Positions 57,988 to 64,000 of a stretch of 64,000 nt of DNA are shown one piece after another. The stretch lies in assembly GCA_027943745.1 (NCBI GenBank), contig AP025763.1, forward strand, positions 2,666,001 through 2,730,000, read 5' to 3'. Made by a program: the position numbers and the translations under genes. This DNA is from Neptuniibacter victor (GTDB lineage: Bacteria; Pseudomonadota; Gammaproteobacteria; Pseudomonadales; Balneatricaceae). Every line of letters begins with the position of its first letter. The stretch's first letter is position 1. Below the pieces are notes generated by a model. It was not told the DNA's origin. It ran no database searches and was given only the letters and a program-made list of their open reading frames with translations.

Positions 57988-60174
57988 ATGTCTAAGTCAT
58001 ACTTTCAAAATAACATTGCCATTCAAGATGTAGGTAACTTCAACGCTAATCTGATTGATTGGCTTATTGAGAATTCTACTAACCTTAACCTCTTAGTGCT
58101 GCCAGTTTCAGTGCCTTGTAGTGATTATAAGACTGCTACAGCCTTGTTAAAGGCCAAGGTACAGGATGAGATCCGTAGCATGAGTGAAAACACTCAAGAT
58201 TTGGTTTCAAACATTGGGTGCATTGCCTTTTTCATCAATGGTGGAAAAGCTCATGGGATTAGCATCACCTTCGGCAATAACTTCATCTCAGAAGATAAAC
58301 TGCCAACTTACCATAGGCGTTTAAATTCATTTAAAAGAGCTATCCCACAACGTTGTAATGAACTGACATTCAGATTCAGCTTGCCTCTTCTTAGGATGTG
58401 CCTAGCTGTTTATGGGATACGTCATGAACTAACAAGCATTAATGCATCAGATCTGGATGAGTATGCTCTTCTCAGTTTTGCCAGAGAAAAGCTATATTAC
58501 TCTTGGGATAAGACCCTTTTTAAGGTTGAGGTGGCACAAGTCCAAGACTCTGATAATCAAATTGTACTCTATGTTCGTAACCCACAGACATCGTTAGATG
58601 CAAAAAAGCGATTAGAATCTCTGAGATTCTCAAATGCTGAAACAGGATTAACCTGGTTTGATACAACTGATCTAAAACTGAAAAGCTTCAAGGACTCCAA
58701 AAAACTACCTTACAAGCACTATCTTGGATTAGCTCTATCCCAAAACCCCGATAAGATTCAAGAAAATATAGCGAAGCAATTAAATACCCGCATGATCAAT
58801 GAAGTTATGTGGAATGGCCTTCTTGAAGCCCTGCTGATAGATGCAGGTATCGCCTTTAAACGGGAAAGATTTGAGAACTACAAAGAAATTGCTATCAAGT
58901 CAGAATATCAGCAGTCACGTTCTTTGACCCAATACCCGTTGGGAATGGATCTTTCTGAGATCGTTTTAGGCAATAATGTCATTGAAATTTGTTACACCGT
59001 TGATACGTGTCTCCAGAATGAGCGCGAAAATATTGGCAATTTTTTGAGGGAAAACCTTGCCAGCTTCTTTGATGGCAGCCCTTATGAATTCAGATTAAAG
59101 GAATTCGAATACGGGACATGCTTCAGCCACCTGGATCTTATTATTGGTGTAATGCCTGATGAAGACCATTATTGGAAATCAGCTTCCAATAATGATGGTC
59201 TTGATGATTATGGTCGCTTCAAAAAAGAATCTCTCAGAAAAGGATCACCTACATCTGTTCAATTCTTATCGCATACAGCCATAGCTGGTAGTGGGCATGA
59301 GCTTGTTAGAGCTGTAATGGAGAATTTAGCAAAGCGTTGGATCTGTCAGAATACCTTTAGTCGGAAAATTGAAACTGAAGGTGTTCAATGTGATAAAGAA
59401 ATAGAGCTTCTTGTTATGGGGTCTTTAAGCTGGAAGCATAAAGGTCAAACGAAGTCTCCTACCTCAAATTTCTCTATGATGCTCTATAAGATAGCACTCA
59501 AAGATGAGATGACGTTTAGTCGTCCAGAAATAATTTTTGATGACAAATTCGTAAAGGCAAAAGTGGGCGGTATCGTACCTTACTTAATGCGTTATTCAGA
59601 ACATTCAAGTTATGCTGGGACTCTTACATCTGCTCTCTCTTCTGCTCCTGCTTTGGCGAACGTAATTCACACGATAGATAATGACTTCAGGCTCAGTGAT
59701 ACGCTCTATTTGTTCCATATGGAAGGAGGGGAAATTCAAAAGATCTTTAGTATTAACAATACAGCTATCTGCCTTATCCCTGACATGCAATATGTTCTAT
59801 CTGCTACGAAGATTTTTAAAGAACAGTTGGCTGTATGGTTAACTGAAGGTCGGATGACAAGAAACGAATCAATTTCTTATGTCGGGGAAAACAAGAGATC
59901 GAAAAGTGATGCTGAATACCAGGGGCGATTGGCAGGCAATGCATATTACCTGACCCGCAAGTCATATAGTGAGAATCAAAAAGCTAACAGGCATTTGGTT
60001 AAGAAAATAAGCAAAATATTTGATGCCTACCAAAAAGAGAATCTTTCCTTTACAGAGGCTGATGCCGCCTTGTTTGATGCGGGTCTTATGTCAGATCTGG
60101 CGGGTGCATACAAAGATTCAGGGGTTAAGAAAACTATCTACGAAAAGATAATTTCTTTAGGCATCTCTGATTAG
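57988..60174 (+). CDS. Unknown protein, possible Argonaute/PIWI-like partner of the helicase-nuclease
   Basis: I do not recognise this 728-residue protein by overall similarity. In the middle there is a MID-like pattern: LIIGVMPDED (about 385-393), then Y408, K412, Q425 and K449 in YGRFKKE...PTSVQ...ENLAKRW. That spacing recalls the Y-K-Q-K 5'-phosphate pocket of Argonaute MID domains. The segment that follows could be PIWI-like (LLVMGSLSWKHKG; LYLFHMEGGEI), but the catalytic Asp positions are replaced, so cleavage activity is unlikely. The start at 57988, 4 bp after the helicase stop, is clear. Assignment is tentative; PIWI-RE or inactive long-B Argonaute relatives are alternatives. Confidence 0.7.
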   Translation: MSKSYFQNNIAIQDVGNFNANLIDWLIENSTNLNLLVLPVSVPCSDYKTATALLKAKVQDEIRSMSENTQDLVSNIGCIAFFINGGKAHGISITFGNNFISEDKLPTYHRRLNSFKRAIPQRCNELTFRFSLPLLRMCLAVYGIRHELTSINASDLDEYALLSFAREKLYYSWDKTLFKVEVAQVQDSDNQIVLYVRNPQTSLDAKKRLESLRFSNAETGLTWFDTTDLKLKSFKDSKKLPYKHYLGLALSQNPDKIQENIAKQLNTRMINEVMWNGLLEALLIDAGIAFKRERFENYKEIAIKSEYQQSRSLTQYPLGMDLSEIVLGNNVIEICYTVDTCLQNERENIGNFLRENLASFFDGSPYEFRLKEFEYGTCFSHLDLIIGVMPDEDHYWKSASNNDGLDDYGRFKKESLRKGSPTSVQFLSHTAIAGSGHELVRAVMENLAKRWICQNTFSRKIETEGVQCDKEIELLVMGSLSWKHKGQTKSPTSNFSMMLYKIALKDEMTFSRPEIIFDDKFVKAKVGGIVPYLMRYSEHSSYAGTLTSALSSAPALANVIHTIDNDFRLSDTLYLFHMEGGEIQKIFSINNTAICLIPDMQYVLSATKIFKEQLAVWLTEGRMTRNESISYVGENKRSKSDAEYQGRLAGNAYYLTRKSYSENQKANRHLVKKISKIFDAYQKENLSFTEADAALFDAGLMSDLAGAYKDSGVKKTIYEKIISLGISD

Positions 60175-60250
60175 ATTGATTTTAACCCAAATTTTGAGGT
60201 AGTCAGTTAAGATCGTTTTGAGTTAGCTTAAGCTTTTCCTATGGTTGTAG

Positions 60251-60292
60251 GTGGTTTTACCTCCGAGTCCTAAGTAAGGAGGCTAAAACCAC
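60251..60292. other. Imperfect inverted repeat downstream of the island module
   Basis: GTGGTTTTACCTCC (60251-60264) pairs with GGAGGCTAAAACCAC (60278-60292) around a 13-base loop, with a one-base mismatch. No T run follows, so it is not a standard terminator. It may stabilise the 3' end of the operon mRNA or mark a recombination junction. Confidence 0.5.
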
Positions 60293-60376
60293 TGGGCACC
60301 AGAATCTTGAAAACTCGAGGATATGAAACACAAATTAAGCCTACCACCCAAAAAATTCGGCACTAGACAAATATAA

Positions 60377-60594
60377 GCATCTACAAAGGCAACGAAGCAA
60401 GCACTGCTCAATACAAGCAAGGAAACAACTAAAGCTTATTTACAAGCAGTGGTTTCACAAATAGAAGTAGAACGCAGCGAGATTACTATCTGGGGAGGAA
60501 ATTTAAAGTTACTTTCTTTAATTTCGAAAGGTGATACCAGGGATGCCCTTAAGCGAATTCCTAGCAGAATATCAATTTGATGGTCAGGGAGGAT
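60377..60594 (+). pseudogene. Decayed C-terminal remnant of a serine recombinase
   Basis: The frame at 60377-60580 gives ETTKAYLQAVVSQIEVER and EITIWGGNLKLLSLISKG. This matches the C-terminal end of large serine recombinases (YLRxLVxRIEV...EIxIxGSxxAL). An alternative frame just after it reads MPLSEFLAEYQ to a stop at 60594, like the family's terminal VPSFVxEWR segment, so a frameshift lies near 60540. No N-terminal catalytic domain is present. It is probably the former mobility gene or an unrelated relic. Confidence 0.55.
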
Positions 60595-60703
60595 AATTCG
60601 TCGTTTCACTCCTCACCCTTCGGGCTGCCGTCGCAGGCTCCGACGTGGTCTCGCTTCGCTCGGCTCAAACCCTCTTCTCGGGTTCTCATCCCTCCCGAAT
60701 TTC
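60595..60703. repeat. GC-rich repeat-like sequence next to tRNA-Ser
   Basis: This short stretch is full of small palindromes (CCCTTCGGG, GCTTCGCTCGG, CTCTTCTCGGG) and stands out in base composition from the AT-rich island. Similar sequences are common beside tRNA genes in gammaproteobacteria and give rise to false ORFs there. It is probably a repetitive element of unknown function. Confidence 0.4.
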
Positions 60704-60763
60704 AGACACAAAAAAGCCCTGCGGTTAAGCAAGGCTTTTTCGTATAAATAGATGGCGGTCAGG
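60704..60763. repeat. Right attachment repeat of the island, overlapping the tRNA-Ser 3' end
   Basis: This is the partner of the left repeat (56 of 60 identical). It covers the tRNA terminator and the last 11 bases of tRNA-Ser, so insertion left the tRNA intact. Confidence 0.85.
60709..60740 (-). terminator. Terminator of tRNA-Ser
   Basis: On the minus strand, AAGCC-t-TGC / GCA-g-GGCTT forms a stem followed by TTTTTT. It lies 13 bp after the tRNA CCA end. Confidence 0.8.
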
Positions 60764-60840
60764 GAGGGATTCGAACCCTCGATACCTTGCGGTATACACA
60801 CTTTCCAGGCGTGCTCCTTCGGCCACTCGGACACCTGACC
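60753..60840 (-). tRNA. tRNA-Ser (GGA anticodon)
   Basis: This 88-nt tRNA has a long variable arm and encoded CCA. The acceptor stem is GGTCAGG / CCTGACC with discriminator G, the anticodon loop CTGGAAA gives GGA, and the T-arm has GGTTCGAATCC. It reads serine UCC/UCU codons. Its 3' end serves as the island attachment site. Confidence 0.96.
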
Positions 60841-60886
60841 ATCCTGCTATTGGGAAGCAATTAAGCTCCTTACCAACGCGGCGCGA

Positions 60887-60914
60887 ATTGTATCACAGCC
60901 TCCCCTATCCGCAA
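60887..60914 (-). promoter_or_regulatory. Promoter of tRNA-Ser
   Basis: On the minus strand, TTGCGG (60909-60914) and TACAAT (60887-60892) are 16 bases apart, followed by a GC-rich discriminator (TCGCGCCGCG). GC-rich discriminators are typical of stringently controlled stable-RNA promoters. Transcription would start about 40 nt before the tRNA. Confidence 0.6.
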
Positions 60915-61070
60915 GGTATTTCCATTAAAAAACAAACTCTAGATTTGTTCGTTAATCATTACCTAATAATAATCATACAAAATGGATGGTTTTTGCTCTT
61001 GCCAGCCTCAATACATAAAGTAAACTAAGCATTCAATAATTATAAAATGTAGTGAGTATCCACCTTCATA

Positions 61071-62321
61071 ATGCGGCCTGTTAATAGTTTAAAAAGCGCA
61101 CTGTTCCACTCTCTTTATCGATCGTCGTTTATTAGTACTGCATTTGCAGTTCTAATTGTGTGCGTGTTGGTTTTTTTATCGATAGAGAAAGACTTAAGAC
61201 AAGAGGGGCAATACCTTGGTCAGTTAGTGTTTAAAGAGCTGCGCGGAGCGATGAACAGAGGCGCAAGCTACGAAGAGGTAAACACTCTTATCAGCGATCT
61301 CAACGCTAACGCCCCAGGTATTAGCTACTCTATGTACCGCAGTAAAGCGATCGAGGCACAATTTGGTAAAGGGCGAAACCTAACCGACGAGATACGTGGT
61401 CACTTAGCCGGTGATGATGACGCAACTCATATAGAGTCATTAGAAAAAATTCATTACTTTAGAACGATAAAATTCCAGCAAGAGTGCCTTCAGTGCCACC
61501 AGAATGTATCGGTTGGTGATACAGCAGGCATCCTAGATGTTACCTTTCCCGCAGAGCGAATTCGCATCCCCATTACAGAAGTACTGATGGGGCTATTTCT
61601 TGTATTCTCCGTCACGATTATCACCTCTTATATTGCATTATCACGTGATCTGTTATCCCACATGATCAATCCGCTGCATCGCCTCGGTCGAAAACTAAAA
61701 GAGACCGAAGGGCATCATGATTTAAGCGAGCGTCTAGATCTAGATTCTGATCTCAAAGAGATCCTAACCATAGAGCATGCTTTCAATGCTCAGCAGGAAC
61801 TACTCCATGCTGCTTTCCAAAAAGTAGAAGAGGTATCGATCTACGATAAGCTAACAAGTACCTATAATCGCCACCAGCTTGATCGTTTATTTGCTGAAGA
61901 GACTGTTCGCGCCATTAGAAACCAGAAGCCGATGACAATAGCGATGATCGATCTTAATGGCTTTAAACAGATTAATGATACTCATGGCCACCAAGCTGGC
62001 GATGAGATTCTGGTTCATTTCTGCAACGTACTCTCTGAGAACCTAAGAATTACTGATAAGGTCATACGCTATGGCGGGGACGAATTTATTATCTTGCTTC
62101 CCGACTGTAATAAAGCTGAGGCACAAGAACTTTTTTCACGTATAGAAGCGCTTACAACATCCGAGCCTTATCACTACAAAGGACAGGTGTTGTATACACA
62201 GTTCAGTACGGGGTCTGCGGAATTCCCTGAGGAGTCAGAGACAGATAAAGGTTTAGACCTTATCCAGAGAGCTGACGAGAGAATGTATCAAGAGAAGCAG
62301 AGAAGAAAGGCAGCCAGATAA
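61071..62321 (+). CDS. Diguanylate cyclase with a periplasmic haem-c-binding sensor
   Basis: This 416-residue protein has TM1 at about 17-36, a periplasmic sensor of about 130 residues, TM2 at about 169-190, a HAMP-like linker and a GGDEF domain. The sensor carries CLQCH (139-143), a c-type haem attachment motif. The GGDEF signature RYGGDEF is intact and the inhibitory site RITD lies five residues before it. The sensor probably reads periplasmic redox or gas state and controls c-di-GMP synthesis. The gene is convergent with ftsZ. Confidence 0.9.
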   Translation: MRPVNSLKSALFHSLYRSSFISTAFAVLIVCVLVFLSIEKDLRQEGQYLGQLVFKELRGAMNRGASYEEVNTLISDLNANAPGISYSMYRSKAIEAQFGKGRNLTDEIRGHLAGDDDATHIESLEKIHYFRTIKFQQECLQCHQNVSVGDTAGILDVTFPAERIRIPITEVLMGLFLVFSVTIITSYIALSRDLLSHMINPLHRLGRKLKETEGHHDLSERLDLDSDLKEILTIEHAFNAQQELLHAAFQKVEEVSIYDKLTSTYNRHQLDRLFAEETVRAIRNQKPMTIAMIDLNGFKQINDTHGHQAGDEILVHFCNVLSENLRITDKVIRYGGDEFIILLPDCNKAEAQELFSRIEALTTSEPYHYKGQVLYTQFSTGSAEFPEESETDKGLDLIQRADERMYQEKQRRKAAR

Positions 62322-62349
62322 AAAAAGCCCGGTTTATAAAACCGGGCCA
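62322..62349 (-). terminator. Terminator after ftsZ
   Basis: The stem GCCCGGTTT / AAACCGGGC with a short loop is followed on the minus strand by seven T residues. It ends ftsZ and lies directly at the end of the convergent diguanylate cyclase gene. Confidence 0.88.
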
Positions 62350-62389
62350 AGTAATACCTGGAAGGTATAAAACTTACTATCTGATAATA

Positions 62390-63613
62390 CTAATCTGCCT
62401 GACGACGTAAGAACGCAGGAATATCTAAAAATTCCATATCATCCGTGCCGGTCTTTTGCATAACAGGCTGGTCTTGCTCAATTTCACGGTGGATCTCAAT
62501 TGGCTCAGCTTTCTGCTTCGGTGCTGCATCTTTGCGTGCTGTACGCATCACTGCAGGTAACTCTAGCTGATCAAAATCTGAAGCTGCACCTGCTGCAGTC
62601 GCAACGGCCGATGCACGGCCAGTACCTGTATTTACCACTTCAATTTGTTGCTGATCTGCACGACCCAGTCCTGTTGCAACAACAGTAACCGTCAACTCAT
62701 CGGTTAACTCTGGATCAATAACAGTACCAACAACGATAGTGGCGTTCTCAGAAGCGTATTCTTCAACAATGTTACCCACTTCCGAGAACTCACCCAAGCT
62801 GAGATCGAGACCAGCGGTGATATTTACCAAAATACCACTCGCCCCCTTCAGGTCTACATCTTCAAGCAATGGGCTATTAATCGCAGCTTCTGTCGCTTCT
62901 GTTGCTCGCTCTTCGCCACGGCCACTACCGCTACCCATCATCGCCATGCCCATTTCAGACATGACGGTGCGAACATCTGCAAAGTCGACGTTGATCATAC
63001 CCGGACGGATAATCAGATCAGCGATACCTTGCACCGCACCTTTCAATACATCATTACATGTATTGAAAGCATTAATTAGACTTGTATTTTTACCAAGCAC
63101 AGGCAGCAATTTTTCGTTTGGAATAATGATCAGAGAATCGACATTCTCTTTAAGTTCATTAATACCTTCATCCGCTACCTTCAATCGTTTGCGACCTTCA
63201 AAAGAGAACGGCTTAGTCACAACAGCAACGGTTAAAATACCCATCTCTTTTGCAACTTCTGCAACAATTGGTGCCGCACCAGTGCCTGTACCACCGCCCA
63301 TACCAGCAGTGATGAAGACCATATCTGCGCCTTCAAGCATTTCGCCGATACGCTCACGATCTTCAATTGCAGCATGACGTCCCACTTCTGGGTTTGCCCC
63401 TGCACCTAGACCTTTGGTGAGTTCACCACCGATCTGAATAACCGTTTTCGAGTGCATGTTGTCCAGCGCTTGTGCATCCGTATTCGCACAAATAAACTCA
63501 ACACCATCAACATCAGAGTTGACCATATGCTGTACAGCATTACCGCCGCCACCACCAACACCAACTACTTTAATTACGGCGCTTTGAGGAATGCTATCCG
63601 CTAACTCAAACAT
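62390..63613 (-). CDS. ftsZ: FtsZ, cell-division GTPase
   Basis: This tubulin-like GTPase forms the division ring. The 407 residues show the GTP-binding signatures [13 protein letters not shown], the [10 protein letters not shown] loop and NFADVRTVM-like [11 protein letters not shown]. The C-terminal peptide for FtsA/ZipA binding is [14 protein letters not shown]. It lies downstream of ftsA, as in the standard dcw cluster. Confidence 0.98.
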   Translation of the reverse strand: MFELADSIPQSAVIKVVGVGGGGGNAVQHMVNSDVDGVEFICANTDAQALDNMHSKTVIQIGGELTKGLGAGANPEVGRHAAIEDRERIGEMLEGADMVFITAGMGGGTGTGAAPIVAEVAKEMGILTVAVVTKPFSFEGRKRLKVADEGINELKENVDSLIIIPNEKLLPVLGKNTSLINAFNTCNDVLKGAVQGIADLIIRPGMINVDFADVRTVMSEMGMAMMGSGSGRGEERATEATEAAINSPLLEDVDLKGASGILVNITAGLDLSLGEFSEVGNIVEEYASENATIVVGTVIDPELTDELTVTVVATGLGRADQQQIEVVNTGTGRASAVATAAGAASDFDQLELPAVMRTARKDAAPKQKAEPIEIHREIEQDQPVMQKTGTDDMEFLDIPAFLRRQAD

Positions 63614-63690
63614 ACCGATCTCCTTCCAGATTTTGCGCTTTATTATGACTACTAGCGCTTATTTATATTTAGTCCGTTTAACAACAGTTC

Positions 63691-64000
63691 TCAGAAATTA
63701 CCCTGAAACCATGTTTTCATCTTATTCAACATACTCGCCCGTTCGATCACTTCAGCTTCCACCACTTGTTGTGCTGGCTCACCGCCCTGATCTTCATGCG
63801 CGTATTGCAGCAATCCCATGCTCGTGGCATAAATCGGATTGCCTAAAATATCTTCCATACCTCGCGTACCCTGCGGCGACGCTAAGCGCACTGGCATATG
63901 AAATATCTCTTCAGCCAACTCAACAGCGCCTTCCATTTTTGAAGTACCGCCGGTCAACACGATGCCTGCAGCAACTAGATCTTCAAAACCGCTACGTCTA
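63691..64000 (-). CDS. ftsA: FtsA, cell-division actin homologue (partial, C-terminal part)
   Basis: Only the last 102 codons lie in the window; the gene continues past the right edge. The visible part has GFEDLVAAGIVLTGGTSKM (ATP-binding adenosine motif) and ends with the amphipathic membrane-targeting helix MKTWFQGNF. It is followed by ftsZ after 77 bp. Confidence 0.96.
   Translation of the reverse strand, partial: RRSGFEDLVAAGIVLTGGTSKMEGAVELAEEIFHMPVRLASPQGTRGMEDILGNPIYATSMGLLQYAHEDQGGEPAQQVVEAEVIERASMLNKMKTWFQGNF

Larger units (their letters stand above)
52733..60763. mobile_element. tRNA-Ser-associated genomic island with a helicase-nuclease / MID-PIWI-like module
   Basis: The island spans about 8 kb between two 60-bp direct repeats; the right one covers the 3' end and terminator of tRNA-Ser(GGA). 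It holds a small unknown gene, a 1541-residue helicase-nuclease, a 728-residue partner and a decayed serine recombinase remnant. No intact integrase, plasmid or phage gene is visible. The repeats and the tRNA context show directly that this is inserted DNA. The proposed defence role is inference. Confidence 0.8.

Noticed and set aside
60613-60834. Open frame of 73 codons on the minus strand
   Set aside because: It reads through the tRNA-Ser gene and the GC-rich repeat. Such frames are well-known false ORFs next to tRNAs.
1-64000. CRISPR arrays and insertion sequences
   Set aside because: I saw no regularly spaced direct repeats and no transposase frames anywhere in the window.

Overview
The window looks like chromosomal DNA of a marine gammaproteobacterium of the Oceanospirillales type. 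This is inferred from the ftsA-ftsZ pair, HtpG, a long-form PurC, SelO, an RND efflux operon, many c-di-GMP proteins and an estimated mid-40s GC content. No 16S gene is present, so the genus is unproven.

Region 1 (1-11155, minus strand) is one tightly packed [NiFe]-hydrogenase maturation operon, hupD-F-G-H-I-J-K, hypA-B, hupR, hypF-C-D-E. hypE runs off the left edge. Region 2 (11391-17638) holds a small unknown gene, purC, a periplasmic-sensor diguanylate cyclase broken by a frameshift, a chemoreceptor with a premature ochre codon, and a DOPA-dioxygenase-like gene. Region 3 (17648-22716, minus) is a hydrogen-sensing operon: a TraR/DksA-like zinc protein, kinase HupT, regulatory hydrogenase HupUV and a patatin-like lipase. 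HupUV should signal through HupT to HupR in region 1. The catalytic hydrogenase itself (hupSL) is not in the window.

Region 4 (22800-33354) is ordinary chromosome: a class I cytochrome c, a CSS-EAL phosphodiesterase, htpG, DUF599 and DUF3301 proteins, a cold-shock protein, selO, a PAS-GGDEF protein, an Atl repair protein and an rRNA methyltransferase. Region 5 (33516-41266) is a translationally coupled tripartite RND efflux operon with its own two-component system, followed by tag and an EamA exporter on the opposite strand. Region 6 (42958-52707) has a three-gene operon ending in a 1688-residue pseudokinase/ATPase/GAF/GGDEF protein, a mobA-like flavin monooxygenase interrupted by an in-frame amber codon, and a LuxR-type regulator.

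Region 7 (52733-60763) is the most interesting. It is an island of about 8 kb bounded by 60-bp direct repeats (56/60 identical) that overlap the 3' end and terminator of a tRNA-Ser(GGA) gene. It carries a two-gene module. The first gene encodes a 1541-residue SF2 helicase with a C-terminal PD-(D/E)XK nuclease-like end. The second encodes a 728-residue protein whose Y408/K412/Q425/K449 spacing resembles the 5'-phosphate pocket of Argonaute MID domains, with an apparently inactive PIWI-like tail. A small upstream ORF and a decayed serine-recombinase C-terminus complete the island. I propose it as a candidate undescribed nucleic-acid-guided or nucleic-acid-processing defence system. Region 8 (60753-64000) has the tRNA, a diguanylate cyclase with a haem-c motif, ftsZ and the end of ftsA.

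Three genes in 64 kb are each disrupted by a single change. This suggests either real decay or assembly errors.
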